Origin: Prado023 sp963774745
GTDB taxonomy: Bacteria; Actinomycetota; Actinomycetes; S36-B12; CAIYMF01
Direction: 5' to 3'
Length of the DNA: 64,000 nt
NCBI GenBank assembly: GCA_963774745.1
Contig: CAVZGE010000008.1
Coordinates: 1 to 64,000, forward strand
The notes under the pieces are model-generated. The model searched no databases. It was not told where the DNA came from and saw only the letters and a list, made by a program, of their open reading frames with translations. Below, piece by piece: positions 25,124 to 34,637 of this stretch (within the stretch, counting starts at the first letter, position 1; the number at the start of each line of letters is the position of its first letter). The translations under genes were made by a program, and so were the position numbers.

Positions 25124-26071
25124 ATGACCGCGGACAGGTTCGGGGCGATCCCGACAGGGGAGTACACGGCCGTTGCCGCTGTCCGCGACAACGACGTCGG
25201 ACGCTCAGCCCCGCCCCCACCCCCGCCCCCGATCCCGCCCCCGATCCCGGCGCTGGCCCCGGCAGCAGCGCTCGCGGGCCGACCGCCGGCCACGGCGCAC
25301 TCCCACCGCGAGGAGCCTGCCTGGCGCCCGGCGATCCCGCCGCAGCACGGGGCGTGGGCGTTCCTGGTCGTCCCCGTCCTGTGCGGGTTCGCGGTCGCCG
25401 GGGCCAGCGCGGCAGGGTGGCTGTTCCTTGTCGCGTGGGTGTGCGCCTACCCGGTGGGGTACTACCTGGGTCGGGCGCTCACCGCGCGCGTCCGGCGGGG
25501 GTCGTGGACGCGCCTGGCTCGCCGCGAACGCACCCGAGCGATCCCGTGGGCAGTCCTGGTCGGCGCGCTGGGGCTGCCCCTGGCGCTCACCAGGCCGTGG
25601 CTGCTCGGCGCAGCGGTGCTCCTGGCGGTGCTGTGGGGGATGGGGCTGGCCATCGCCGCCCGTCGTGGCGAGCGCAGCCTGGCCAACGACCTGATGCTGG
25701 TCGCCCAGGCAGTCGTGGCGCTGCCCCTGGCCGTGGCGGTCGTCGCCGGGCCGGCGGCCCTGACCGGTGACATGGCCGGTCCGACCACCGAGGCCACCCT
25801 GGTCGTCGCGGCCTACCTCGCCGGCTCGGTGCTGCACGTGAAGTCGCTGTTGCGCGAGGCCGGGCGGCCCATGTTCCGCCGGGTCGACGTCGGCTGGCAC
25901 GGCCTGCTGGCCGTCGGGTCCGCACTGGCCAGCCCCTGGTGGCTCGTCGGGTCCCTGCCCGCCCTCGCCCGGGCGATCCTCCTGCGACCGGGGATGCGTC
26001 CGGCTGTGATCGGTGGGGTCGAGGCCGTGGTCGCCGCGCTGGTGGTCGTCGCCGCCTTCCTGGCCCTGTAG
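25124..26071 (+). CDS. YwiC-like membrane protein
   Basis: 315 aa from the ATG at 25124. The first 80 residues are polar with a run of prolines (SAPPPPPPPIPPP). IPPQHGAWAFLVVPVLCGF is the hallmark of the YwiC family and begins the first of about nine hydrophobic segments. YwiC of Bacillus lies by the narK/fnr locus, but its function is unknown. The proline-rich N-terminus is not typical, so the true start could be later. Confidence 0.7.
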   Translation: MTADRFGAIPTGEYTAVAAVRDNDVGRSAPPPPPPPIPPPIPALAPAAALAGRPPATAHSHREEPAWRPAIPPQHGAWAFLVVPVLCGFAVAGASAAGWLFLVAWVCAYPVGYYLGRALTARVRRGSWTRLARRERTRAIPWAVLVGALGLPLALTRPWLLGAAVLLAVLWGMGLAIAARRGERSLANDLMLVAQAVVALPLAVAVVAGPAALTGDMAGPTTEATLVVAAYLAGSVLHVKSLLREAGRPMFRRVDVGWHGLLAVGSALASPWWLVGSLPALARAILLRPGMRPAVIGGVEAVVAALVVVAAFLAL

Positions 26072-26123
26072 GACGGATCCCAGTGGATAGGCTGCGGCCA
26101 CGCACACGCAGGGGAGGGCACTG

Positions 26124-26750
26124 ATGGGCAGTGGCTCGACTGAGCTGTTCGAGGCCGCGGCAGCCGAGGAGCGCATCCCCCGACGGCTCCTCGTGGCGGC
26201 CCTGGCCCGCGTGCTCGGCGTGGTGGCCGTCACCATCGTTGGCTACTTCCTGCTGCCCATCGAGGGAGAGGGCCCAGCGATGGCGGCAGCAGCAGTGGCG
26301 TGCCTGGGCATCGCGATCATCCTGACCGTGTTCGCCCGCCAGATCTCGCGGGTGTCCCGATCGCGGCGACCGGTGCTGGCCGCGGTCGAGGCCCTGGTCC
26401 TGGTCTTCGGGATGTTCCTGTCCTTCTTCGCGCTGCTCTACGTGTCGATCTCGGAGGGCGACCCCGGTGCCTTCACCCAGGACGTGGACAAGGTGGCCGG
26501 GTTCTACTTCGCGACGACCGTCCTGACCACGGTCGGCTTCGGTGACATCTCCGCGGTCAGCGACACCGCCCGGATCCTGGTCACGGTGCAGATGGTGCTC
26601 GGGATGGTCCTGATCGGCACCGCCTTCAAGGCCCTGGGATTCTCGGCCAAGCGGGCCGTCGCGGCACGCACCCTCGCTGTCCCCGCCGACTCCCCGCACG
26701 CGAACCCCGTCGAGGGTGACGACCCAGGCAGTGTCCGCGCCCGTGGATGA
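26124..26750 (+). CDS. two-TM potassium channel family protein
   Basis: 208 aa. Hydrophobic segments lie at about 27-45, 52-70 and 86-108, with a pore loop near 128-141. T-V-G-F-G-D at 136-141 is a canonical K+ selectivity filter, and a last membrane helix runs to about 170. The C-terminal 35 residues are cytoplasmic and polar, with no RCK/TrkA domain. RBS GGGGAGGG is 8 nt before the ATG. It should pass K+ across the plasma membrane. The CPBP gene overlaps its 3' end. Confidence 0.85.
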   Translation: MGSGSTELFEAAAAEERIPRRLLVAALARVLGVVAVTIVGYFLLPIEGEGPAMAAAAVACLGIAIILTVFARQISRVSRSRRPVLAAVEALVLVFGMFLSFFALLYVSISEGDPGAFTQDVDKVAGFYFATTVLTTVGFGDISAVSDTARILVTVQMVLGMVLIGTAFKALGFSAKRAVAARTLAVPADSPHANPVEGDDPGSVRARG

Positions 26751-27486
26751 GGTGACCCTCGGGCTCCTGCTGGTGCTGATGCTCCTCGCGAGCGTCACGA
26801 CCTTCCACGTCAGCCGACGCTGGTACGTCCCGCTGGCGCTGGTGTGGACCGTGGCCTTCCTGCTGTTCGGGTACCGGGTCGGCCTGTCACCGGCTGAGAT
26901 GGGCCTGGCCCGCTGGCCCACCGGCCTGGCCTGGGGGCTGGGCGCGATCGGCGTGGTGACCCTGGCGATGGCCGCCGGCGTGGCGATCCCGCGGCTGCAC
27001 CCGCTGTTCGCCGACGAGCGGGTGATGGGCACGACGGGTGCGCAGGTCGCCCGCAAGTCGCTCGTCGAGGTCCCCCTGGGCACGGTCCTGCTCGAGGAGG
27101 TCGTCTTCCGCTCGGTCCTGCTGGGCCTGCTCACGAGCATGTACGGGACCATGGCCGGAGTGCTGGGATCGGCCTTCCTCTTCGGCCTCTGGCACATCCT
27201 GCCGGCTCTCGAGATGCACGGGGCGCACTCGCTGACCAGCCAGCTTGGCTCGGGCTGGGGGGCGAAGCTGGCCACGGTGCTGGTCACGATCCTGGCCACG
27301 GGCGGCGCGGGGATCCTGTTCGCCCTGCTGGTCGTGGTCAGTGGGAGCGTCCTGGCCCCCATGGGCCTGCACTGGGCGATGAACGGGCCGGGGTCCATAG
27401 CCGCGTGGCTCGTCGGGCGCAGGCGGGCCAGGGACCGGCCGGACGCCGCGGCGTCCGAGCCCGACAGCGGGGAGCCCCGAGGCTAG
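26716..27486 (+). CDS. CPBP family intramembrane metalloprotease
   Basis: 256 aa with about seven hydrophobic segments. The three CPBP/Abi motifs are present in order: EEVVFR (residues about 130-135), FGLWH (about 156-160) and HWAMN (about 220-224). Together these give the Glu and His metal site of the Rce1-like proteases. Start uncertain: GTG codons at 26716, 26731 and 26743 are all possible and all overlap the channel gene. Its stop shares the tetranucleotide CTAG with the stop of the convergent MarR gene. Confidence 0.8.
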   Translation: MTTQAVSAPVDEVTLGLLLVLMLLASVTTFHVSRRWYVPLALVWTVAFLLFGYRVGLSPAEMGLARWPTGLAWGLGAIGVVTLAMAAGVAIPRLHPLFADERVMGTTGAQVARKSLVEVPLGTVLLEEVVFRSVLLGLLTSMYGTMAGVLGSAFLFGLWHILPALEMHGAHSLTSQLGSGWGAKLATVLVTILATGGAGILFALLVVVSGSVLAPMGLHWAMNGPGSIAAWLVGRRRARDRPDAAASEPDSGEPRG

Positions 27487-27947
27487 GTCCTGGCCTCGGC
27501 AGCGCGCAGCGCCTCGGCGACCGTGATGCACGCCTGCCCGAACGCCGCGAACTGCTCCGGGGTGAGCTGGTCGACCAGGTGCCGGCGGACGCTCTCGACG
27601 TGCGAGGGTGCGGCCGCGACGATCGTCTCCCAGCCGTGCTCGGTCAGCACGGCGAACATCCCGCGGCCGTCCTGGGCGCACTCCTGACGGGTCACCAGCC
27701 CAGCAGCGGTCATCCGGTCGATCTGGTGGGACAGGCGGCTGCGCGACAGCTGCGTGCGCTCGGCCAGGGTGCTCATCCGCATCCGGCGCTCCGGGCTCTC
27801 CGAGAGCTCCACGAGGACCTGGTAGTCGGTCCCGGTCAGGCCGTGCTGCTCCTGCAGGTCCCGGTTGAGTCGATCGGGCAGGAGCATGCTCACCGCGAGC
27901 CAGCCGCGCCAGGAGCGCTGTTCATCCTCCGTCAACCACCTCGTCAT
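27483..27947 (-). CDS. MarR family transcriptional regulator
   Basis: 154 aa. The winged helix spans about residues 45-105 (MSTLAERTQLSRSRLSHQIDRMTAAGLVTRQ, with wing DGRGMFAVLTEHG), with flanking dimerisation helices. The ATG at 27947 is favoured because TACCAT on the minus strand is 7 nt upstream (leaderless); an in-frame ATG at 27956 would add three residues. A partly palindromic GGTTGAACGCTGAACC overlaps the expected -35 region, consistent with autoregulation. The ligand and target genes are unknown. Confidence 0.85.
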   Translation of the reverse strand: MTRWLTEDEQRSWRGWLAVSMLLPDRLNRDLQEQHGLTGTDYQVLVELSESPERRMRMSTLAERTQLSRSRLSHQIDRMTAAGLVTRQECAQDGRGMFAVLTEHGWETIVAAAPSHVESVRRHLVDQLTPEQFAAFGQACITVAEALRAAEART

Positions 27948-27966
27948 GCCCCCCATGGTACCCGCT

Positions 27967-27982
27967 GGTTGAACGCTGAACC
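27967..27982. promoter_or_regulatory. candidate MarR operator
   Basis: GGTTGAACGCTGAACC pairs at 6 of 8 positions across its centre and lies 7 bp upstream of the marR -10 hexamer, the usual place for MarR-type autorepression. Confidence 0.4.
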
Positions 27983-27998
27983 GGGTCGAAGGTCCCGG

Positions 27999-28865
27999 TC
28001 AGGGCAGGGTCAGGATCTCCGCGCCGTCGTCGGTGACCAGCAGCGTGTGCTCGAACTGGGCCGTCCAGCTGCCGTCCTTGGTGACCGCCGTCCACCCGTC
28101 GGCCCACATGGTGTAGTCATACGTGCCCAGTGTCAGCATCGGCTCGATGGTGAAGGTCATCCCGGGCAGCATGAGCGTGTCCGAGTGCGGGTCGTCGAAG
28201 TGCGGGATGACCAGGCCCGTGTGGAATGCGGTGCCGATCCCGTGGCCGGTGAAGTCGCGGACGACGCCGTAGCCGAACCGCCTGGCATAGGACTCGATCA
28301 CCCGGCCGATGACGTTGATCGGCCGACCGGGACGCACCGAGCGGATCGCGCGCATCGTGGCCTCGTGGGTGCGCTCGACGAGCAGGCGCACCTCCTCGGC
28401 GACCTCGCCGACCAGGAAGGTGGCGTTGGTGTCGCCGTGCACCCCGCCGAGGTAGGCGGTGATGTCGATGTTGACGATGTCCCCCTCGCGCAGCACCGTG
28501 TCGTCGGGGATCCCGTGGCAGATCACCTCGTTGAGGCTGCTGCACAGGGACTTCGGGTACCCGCGGTAGCCGAGGGTGGAGGGATAGGCGCCGTGGTCGC
28601 AGAGGAACTCATGTCCGATCCGGTCGAGCTCGTCGGTGGTCACCCCGGGGGCGACGGCGCGGCCCACCTCGGCCAGGGCCTGGGCCGCCAACCGGCTGGC
28701 GACCCGCATGGCCTCGATGGTCGCGGCGTCCTTCACCTCGCCACCGGTGTAGGGGGCTGGCCGGGGTCGGTCGACGTACTCGGGTCGCGGGATGCTGGCC
28801 GGCACCGGCCGCCGGGGGGAGACCCGACCCGGGGTCAGGGGGGCACGGGTGGGGGCGATCGACAT
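27999..28865 (-). CDS. map: type I methionine aminopeptidase
   Basis: 288 aa. An N-terminal extension of about 40 residues (PRRPVPASIPRPEYVDRP, the actinobacterial SH3-binding-like form) precedes the pita-bread fold. Metal ligands are in NIDITAYLGGVHGDTN (two Asp), FTGHGIGTAFH (His), TIEPM (Glu) and AQFEHT (Glu). It removes initiator Met from new proteins. TACTCT stands 6 nt before the ATG at 28865, so the mRNA is likely leaderless. The divergent small gene at 28945 shares this promoter region. Confidence 0.95.
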   Translation of the reverse strand: MSIAPTRAPLTPGRVSPRRPVPASIPRPEYVDRPRPAPYTGGEVKDAATIEAMRVASRLAAQALAEVGRAVAPGVTTDELDRIGHEFLCDHGAYPSTLGYRGYPKSLCSSLNEVICHGIPDDTVLREGDIVNIDITAYLGGVHGDTNATFLVGEVAEEVRLLVERTHEATMRAIRSVRPGRPINVIGRVIESYARRFGYGVVRDFTGHGIGTAFHTGLVIPHFDDPHSDTLMLPGMTFTIEPMLTLGTYDYTMWADGWTAVTKDGSWTAQFEHTLLVTDDGAEILTLP

Positions 28866-28944
28866 GCAGCAAGAGTACGCAGGACACGTCGCAAGCGCGG
28901 CCGGTAACGTCAGTGCTGGTCGCATACGGCCCGAGGAGGACACC

Positions 28945-29127
28945 GTGTCGTACTGGTTCTGCCTGACCCACAGCGCCGTGGAGCCCGACGAGGGCTGCGC
29001 GCACGCCGAGCGGCTCGGGCCGTACCCCGATCGGGAGACGGCGCAGGCCGCGTTGGAGCGCGCCCACAAGCGCTCCGAGGCGTGGGACCACGACGTGCGC
29101 TGGAACGACGAGGACCTCGACGACTGA
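28945..29127 (+). CDS. small conserved actinobacterial protein next to map
   Basis: 60 aa, GTG start with GAGGAGG 5 nt upstream. The sequence (SYWFCLTHSAVEPDEGCA, then LGPYPDRETAQAALERAHKR) has the feel of a SPOR-like strand-helix unit and a very acidic end (WNDEDLDD). It is transcribed divergently from map. Function unknown; likely cytosolic. Confidence 0.65.
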   Translation: MSYWFCLTHSAVEPDEGCAHAERLGPYPDRETAQAALERAHKRSEAWDHDVRWNDEDLDD

Positions 29128-29142
29128 CGGCTCGCCGGTCGC

Positions 29143-30454
29143 TCAGGACTCCGCCGCCTCGGCCTCGGCCCGGGCGGCCCGCACGGCCCGCTCCCGCACC
29201 GCGTTCGGGTCGGTGCGGTCGTCGTAGCGCCACAGGCTGGGAAGTGCGGCGGCCAGCAGGACGCCGCCCGACCGCGCACATCAGGCCACCGGACACCAGG
29301 CTCGTGCGCAGGGAGGTCAGGGCTGCCACGCCGGTCGAGCGCACCTGGCCCAACGTCGGCCCCAGCGAGTAGCTGAGCAGCTCGATGCCGGCCAGCCGCC
29401 CGCGCAACTCGTCGGGGATCGTCTGGTTCCAGATCAGCATCCGGAACAGCCCGGAGATCATGTCGGCGGCCCCGGCCAGGCCCAGCATCAGCAGGACGAT
29501 CGCCACTGAGTCGCTCAGACCCACCCCGGCGATGGCCAGCCCCCAGCAGATCGCGGCCACGAGGACCGCCCGGCCGTGATGGTGCACGTGGCTGGTCCAC
29601 CCGCTGGTCAGGGTGGCCACCAGGCTGCCCACCGCGCCGGCGGAGTACAGGAAGCCGAGGACCCACGGGGCCCCGAGGTCCTCGGCGAGGAACGGGAACA
29701 GTGCGTAGGGGAACGCGAACACCATGGCCATCATGTCCACCGCGTAGGTGCCCATCAGGTCCTTGCGCGACCACGCGTAGCGCATCCCCTCGCCGATCCG
29801 GCCCAGGCTGGCCGGCTCTGCCTCCCGGCTCGGCGGGATCGACCGGAGGCGCCAGAGCGCCAGACCGGAGATGAGGAAGGTGGCGGCGTCGAACGCGTAG
29901 GCCGACCAGACGCCGAACCCCGCGATGAGCAGGCCGCCGAGGGCCGGGCCGACGATCTCACCCACCTGCCAGCGCAGGGAGTTCAGGGCGCCAGCGGCGG
30001 CCAGCTCGTCGTAGGGCACGACCCGGGGGATGATCGCCTCGAGCGAGGGCCGCTGGAGCCCGTCGACGGCTGCAAAGAGCATCGCGACGACATAGAGGAC
30101 CCACAGGTGCGGGTCGGGTTGCAGGGCATTGACCAGCAGGATCACCGACAGCGCCAGGCTGGCGAACTCGGTGACCAGCACCATCCGGCGCCGGTCCACG
30201 GCGTCTGCCATCGCCCCGCCCCAGAGTCCGAACACGATGAGCGGAACGAGCTCAGCGAGCCCGATCAGGCCGACCGCCACGTACGAGCCGGTGAGCTCGG
30301 CCACCTGGAAGGGCAGGGCGACCATCGTCACCATGGAGCCCAGGAAGGTCACCAGGCCGGAGGCGAAGACCCAGCGGAAGTCGCGCGAGTGCCGCAGCGG
30401 GCGCAGGTCCATCCGGATGCGCGCGCGGCGGGTGGGAGCGTCGTCCACGGGCAC
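29143..30454 (-). pseudogene. MFS transporter, frameshifted near the 3' end
   Basis: About 437 aa when corrected, with 12 hydrophobic segments. FGLWGGAMADAVDRRRM is the loop 2-3 motif A of the major facilitator superfamily (D-R-R-R), and VDGLQRPSLEAIIPRVVP marks the DHA3 (enterobactin-exporter/macrolide-efflux-like) group. The frame breaks at nt 29267-29269, where a run of three C (GGG on the coding strand) has one base too many. Removing it continues AVGGVLLAAALPSLWRYDDR to a stop at 29143; uncorrected, the frame reads past the stop into the next gene. Substrate unknown. Confidence 0.8.
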
Positions 30455-30514
30455 GAGGGCAGATTGTCCACCCGTCGCCGCGGTCAGGGCAATGCCCGCC
30501 CCAGCAGGGCTTCG

Positions 30515-31381
30515 TCAGCTGTACTGGTGCTCCGGGCCCGGGTAGGTGCCGGCGACGACCTCGTCGGCCCACTCGTGCACCGCGGCCGACAGCACCGCGC
30601 CGACGTCGGCGTAGCGCTTGACGAACTTCGCGGGCCGGCCCGGGGTGAGCCCGGCCATGTCCTGCCAGACCAGCACCTGGGCGTCGGTCGCAGCACCTGC
30701 GCCGATCCCGATCGTGGGGATCGACAGGCTGCGCGTCACCCGCTCGGCCAGGTCGCTGGGCACGACCTCGAGCACGATGGCGAACGCTCCGGCGGCCTCC
30801 ATGGCCTTGGCGTCCTGCATCAGGATCTCGCCGTCCTCGCCGCGACCCTGCACCCGGTACCCGCCGAGCTGGTTGACCGACTGCGGGGTCAGGCCCAGGT
30901 GCGCCATCACCGGGATCCCGGCGGCGACCAGGGTCTCGACCTGGGGCAGCACGCGGGCCCCGCCCTCGAGCTTGACCGCCTGGACGCCGGCCTCCTTCAT
31001 GAACCGTGCCGCGGTCTCCAGGGCCTGCTGGGGGGACGCCTGGTAGGAGCCGAACGGCAGGTCGCCGACCACCAGGGCGCGTGTGGAGCCGCGGACGACC
31101 GCCGCCGCCAGCGGCAGCAGGTCATCGACGGTGACAGGGACCGTGGAGTCGTACCCGTAGACGACCATCGCCGCCGAGTCGCCGACGAGCATCACCGGGA
31201 TGCCGGCGTCGTCGAAGATCCGTGCGGTCAGCGCGTCGTAGGCGGTGATCATCGGCCACTTCTCACCCCGGGCCTTCGCCGCGATCAGGTCGCGGGTCGT
31301 GACCCTACGGCCCGTCGGCGCGGCGCCGTACAGGGCGGGGGAGGTGGGCTGGGGGGCGCCGGAGGGGGCGGGCAGGCTCAT
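30515..31381 (-). CDS. panB: 3-methyl-2-oxobutanoate hydroxymethyltransferase
   Basis: 288 aa. The N-terminal 30 residues are a variable extension, then the TIM barrel begins (TTRDLIAAKARGEKWPMITAY). VGDSAAMVVYGYDSTVPVT carries the metal Asp, VKLEGG the Glu/Lys region, and MAHLGLTPQSVNQLGGYRVQGR the signature. The enzyme makes ketopantoate in pantothenate/CoA synthesis. It lies between the MFS gene and nadE, all on the minus strand. This CoA branch also supports the phosphopantetheine that acpS loads onto Fas. Confidence 0.95.
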   Translation of the reverse strand: MSLPAPSGAPQPTSPALYGAAPTGRRVTTRDLIAAKARGEKWPMITAYDALTARIFDDAGIPVMLVGDSAAMVVYGYDSTVPVTVDDLLPLAAAVVRGSTRALVVGDLPFGSYQASPQQALETAARFMKEAGVQAVKLEGGARVLPQVETLVAAGIPVMAHLGLTPQSVNQLGGYRVQGRGEDGEILMQDAKAMEAAGAFAIVLEVVPSDLAERVTRSLSIPTIGIGAGAATDAQVLVWQDMAGLTPGRPAKFVKRYADVGAVLSAAVHEWADEVVAGTYPGPEHQYS

Positions 31382-31512
31382 GTGCGACTTCTCCCATCTC
31401 GAGGCTCACGAACGGAGTCCCCGGACGACACGAATGGTCGCACGGCGTGCGCCGCTTGACCAGTGCAGGAATACCCGAATCCTGTCGGCTGGAAACCCAG
31501 CCCGCCGGCGGG

Positions 31513-33237
31513 TCAGTCGGCCAGCTCGCGGTAGCGGTTGGTGATCGGCTGCCTGCGGTCGCGCCCGAACGACCGGGGGGTGATCTTGGTCCCGATCGGG
31601 TACTGGCGGCGCTTGTACTCCGCGAGGTCGGTCATCCGCAGCACCCGCTCCACCAGGGCCCGGTCGTGGCCGTCGGCGACGATCTCGTCGGCGCCCCGGT
31701 CGCGCTCCACGTAGTCGTCGAGGATGTCGTCGAGGACGTCGTACTCCGGCAGGGAGTCGGTGTCCTTCTGATCCGGGCGCAGCTCGGCGGACGGCGGCTT
31801 GTCGATCGAGCTGGGCGGGATGGGCGCGGTCTGCCCCAGGCGCTGCGCCTCGGCGTTGCGCCAGCGGGCCAGGCGGAACACCCAGGTCTTGGGCACGTCC
31901 TTGATGGGGCCGAAGCCGCCGACCGCGTCGCCGTAGATCGTCGAGTAGCCCACCGACAGCTCGCTCTTGTTCCCCGGGGCCAGGACCAGGTGCCCCTCCT
32001 GGTTGCTGATGGCCATGACGGTCGTCCCGCGGATCCGGGCCTGGAGGTTCTCCTCGGCCAGGCCGGTGAGCTCCATGGACGACATGAACGCATCGAAGAT
32101 GGGTGCGATCGGGATCCGGCGGATGTGGGCGCCGAGCCGCTCGGCGAGGTCGAAGGCGTCGTCCTGGGAGTGCTGCGAGGAGTACTTGCTCGGCATCGAG
32201 ATGCCGTGCACGTTCGGCCCCCCGATCGCGTCGGCGGCGATGGCGGCCACGAGCGCGGAGTCGATGCCGCCGGACATCCCGAAGGTGACCGAGCGGAAGC
32301 CGTTCTTGCGCACGTAGTCGCCCAGGCCGACGACCAGGGCGGCGTACATCTCGGCCTCGTCGGTGAGCCGGGGCTCGATGATCGGGCGGGGCAGCGGGGC
32401 GTACGGCGCCACCGGGCCGCCGGGGATCTCGACCGGGGCGCTCCCGCCGGCCGCCGGGAGGTCCAGGTCGACCACCAGCAGCGCCTGGGCGAACTGCGGG
32501 GCGCGCGCGATCAGCTCGCCGTCGGGGCCCACGACCAGGGAGTCCCCGTCGAACACGAGCTCGTCCTGCCCGCCGACCATGTTGACGTAGGCCAGCGTCG
32601 CCCCGGCCTCGACCGCCCGCCGCGAGGCCAGCGCGAGCCGGGTGTCGTCCTTGTGCACCTCGTAGGGCGAGCCGTTGATCACCACGAGCAGCCCGGCCTG
32701 GGCCGCGCGCACCTGGGCGACGGGCCCGCCGTCCTGCCAGAGGTCCTCGCAGATCGCCAGGGCGACGTCCACGCCGGCGATGCGCACCACGCACGGATCG
32801 GTCCCCGGGACGAAGTAGCGGAACTCGTCGAACACCCCGTAGTTGGGCAGGTGGTGCTTGCTGTACCGGGCGACGACCTGGCCGCCGTGCAGCACGGCCG
32901 CGGCGTTGACCGGGGCCCCGCGGGGGGTGCCCAGCGGGTGGTCGCGGCCGCCGTCGCGCAGGTCGAGGTAGCCCACGATCACGGTCGTGGCGCCCAGGCC
33001 CTCGTCGGCCAGCGTCCCGGCGAGGGTGTCCAGGGCGGTGATCGAGGCCTGCTGGAACGACCAGCGCAGCGCGAGGTCCTCGATCGGGTAGCCGGTCAGA
33101 ACCATCTCCGGGAACGCCACCAGGTGTGCCCCGGCAGCGGTCGCCTCCCGGGTCCCCTCGACGATGATCCGGGCGTTGCCGGCGAGGTCGCCGACGATGG
33201 GGTTCACCTGGGCCAGGGCCAGTCGCAGTTGGGGCAC
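31513..33237 (-). CDS. nadE: glutamine-dependent NAD+ synthetase
   Basis: 574 aa. The N-terminal nitrilase-type glutaminase domain has the triad Glu (AFPEMVLTGYP), Lys (YSKHHLPN) and Cys (LAICEDLWQDGG). The C-terminal synthetase domain has the PP-loop FGMSGGIDSALVAA and SELSVGYSTIYGDAVGGF. It amidates deamido-NAD+ with ammonia channelled from glutamine. The GTG at 33237 is favoured because TACCCT on the minus strand lies 6 nt upstream (leaderless); the longer frame from 33258 would include that promoter. Divergent from glnA2. Confidence 0.93.
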   Translation of the reverse strand: MPQLRLALAQVNPIVGDLAGNARIIVEGTREATAAGAHLVAFPEMVLTGYPIEDLALRWSFQQASITALDTLAGTLADEGLGATTVIVGYLDLRDGGRDHPLGTPRGAPVNAAAVLHGGQVVARYSKHHLPNYGVFDEFRYFVPGTDPCVVRIAGVDVALAICEDLWQDGGPVAQVRAAQAGLLVVINGSPYEVHKDDTRLALASRRAVEAGATLAYVNMVGGQDELVFDGDSLVVGPDGELIARAPQFAQALLVVDLDLPAAGGSAPVEIPGGPVAPYAPLPRPIIEPRLTDEAEMYAALVVGLGDYVRKNGFRSVTFGMSGGIDSALVAAIAADAIGGPNVHGISMPSKYSSQHSQDDAFDLAERLGAHIRRIPIAPIFDAFMSSMELTGLAEENLQARIRGTTVMAISNQEGHLVLAPGNKSELSVGYSTIYGDAVGGFGPIKDVPKTWVFRLARWRNAEAQRLGQTAPIPPSSIDKPPSAELRPDQKDTDSLPEYDVLDDILDDYVERDRGADEIVADGHDRALVERVLRMTDLAEYKRRQYPIGTKITPRSFGRDRRQPITNRYRELAD

Positions 33238-33291
33238 GTGGCGAGGGTAGCGGCCCACGCGGACGCCTCACCATGGGGCAGTATGTCCCCC
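33238..33291. promoter_or_regulatory. divergent leaderless promoters for nadE and glnA2
   Basis: The 54-bp gap holds TACCCT (minus strand, 33244-33249) 6 nt before nadE and CAGTAT (plus strand, 33279-33284) 7 nt before glnA2. The two -35 regions must overlap, so the genes probably compete for polymerase. Confidence 0.55.
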
Positions 33292-34629
33292 ATGGACAAG
33301 CAGACGGAGTTCGTGCTGCGCACGGTCGAGGAGCGCGACATCCGGTTCGTCCGGCTGTGGTTCACCGACGTGCTCGGCTACCTCAAGTCGGTGGCGATCG
33401 CGCCGGCAGAGCTCGAGAGTGCGTTCAGCGAGGGGATCGGCTTCGACGGCTCGGCCATCGAGGGGTTCGCCCGGGTGCAGGAGGCCGACATGCTGGCCAT
33501 GCCCGACCCCGGGACGTTCCAGGTGCTGCCGTGGCGTGGCGAGACCGAGGGCGTCGCGCGGATGTTCTGCGACATCACGATGCCCGACGGCAGCCCGTCG
33601 TTCGCCGACCCGCGCTACGTGCTCAAGCGGACGCTGTCCCGCGCGGCCGACCAGGGCCTGACGTTCTACACGCACCCGGAGATCGAGTTCTACCTGTTCA
33701 AGGAGCCGCACCGGCCCGGGGCGTCCCCGGTCCCGATCGACGAGGGCGGCTACTTCGACCACACGCCCCAGGGCTCGGGCTACGACTTCCGTCGCCAGGC
33801 GATCCAGATCCTCGAGGCCATGGGGATCTCCGTGGAGTTCAGCCACCACGAGGGTGGCCCGGGTCAGCAGGAGATCGACCTGCGCTACGCCGACGCGCTG
33901 ACGACCGCGGACAACATCATGACCTTCCGGCTGGTGGTCAAGGAGGTCGCCCTCGAGCAGGGCGTCTCGGCGACCTTCATGCCCAAGCCGCTGCGCGACC
34001 ACCCCGGATCGGGCATGCACACGCACCTGTCGCTGTTCGAGGGTGACCGCAACGCGTTCTTCGAGGCCGGTGCCGAGCTCCAGCTGAGCCAGACGGCGCG
34101 GTCGTTCATGGCCGGGATCCTGCACCACGCGCCCGAGATGAGTGCGGTGACCAACCAGTGGGTCAACTCCTACAAGCGCCTGGTGGGCGGGGGAGAGGCG
34201 CCCGCGTGGGTGTGCTGGGGGCACAACAACCGCAGCGCCCTGCTGCGCGTGCCCATGTACAAGCCGGACAAGGGCAACTCGACGCGGATCGAGTACCGCG
34301 CCATGGACTCCGCGGCCAACCCGTACCTGGCCTACGCGCTGCTGCTGTCCGCGGGGATGAAGGGCATCGAGGAGGGCTACGAGCTGCCTCCCGGCGCCGA
34401 CGACGACGTCTGGGCGCTGAGCAACTCCGAGCGCCGCGCGATGGGCCTGAGCCCGCTGCCGATGAGCCTCAACCAGGCGATCCAGGCGATGGAGCGCAGC
34501 GAGCTCGTCGCCGAGACGCTCGGCGAGCACGTGTTCGACTTCTTCCTGCGCAACAAGCGCGCGGAGTGGGAGGAGTACCGTCGGCAGGTCACGCAGTTCG
34601 AGCTGGACCGCTACCTCCCGGTGCTGTAG
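33292..34629 (+). CDS. glnA2: glutamine synthetase type I, GlnA2 form
   Basis: 445 aa. GFDGSAIEGFARVQEADM, KPLRDHPGSGMHTHLSLF, NRSALLRVPMY and TRIEYRAMDSAANPYLAY are GS-I signatures for metal, ATP and glutamate. The adenylylation-loop motif NLYDLP of the regulated GlnA1 form is absent (the region reads YELPPGADDDVWAL), so this is the alpha form that GlnE should not modify. The ATG at 33292 follows a CAGTAT -10 by 7 nt. It stands 8 nt upstream of glnE. Confidence 0.93.
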   Translation: MDKQTEFVLRTVEERDIRFVRLWFTDVLGYLKSVAIAPAELESAFSEGIGFDGSAIEGFARVQEADMLAMPDPGTFQVLPWRGETEGVARMFCDITMPDGSPSFADPRYVLKRTLSRAADQGLTFYTHPEIEFYLFKEPHRPGASPVPIDEGGYFDHTPQGSGYDFRRQAIQILEAMGISVEFSHHEGGPGQQEIDLRYADALTTADNIMTFRLVVKEVALEQGVSATFMPKPLRDHPGSGMHTHLSLFEGDRNAFFEAGAELQLSQTARSFMAGILHHAPEMSAVTNQWVNSYKRLVGGGEAPAWVCWGHNNRSALLRVPMYKPDKGNSTRIEYRAMDSAANPYLAYALLLSAGMKGIEEGYELPPGADDDVWALSNSERRAMGLSPLPMSLNQAIQAMERSELVAETLGEHVFDFFLRNKRAEWEEYRRQVTQFELDRYLPVL

Positions 34630-34637
34630 GCGCCACC

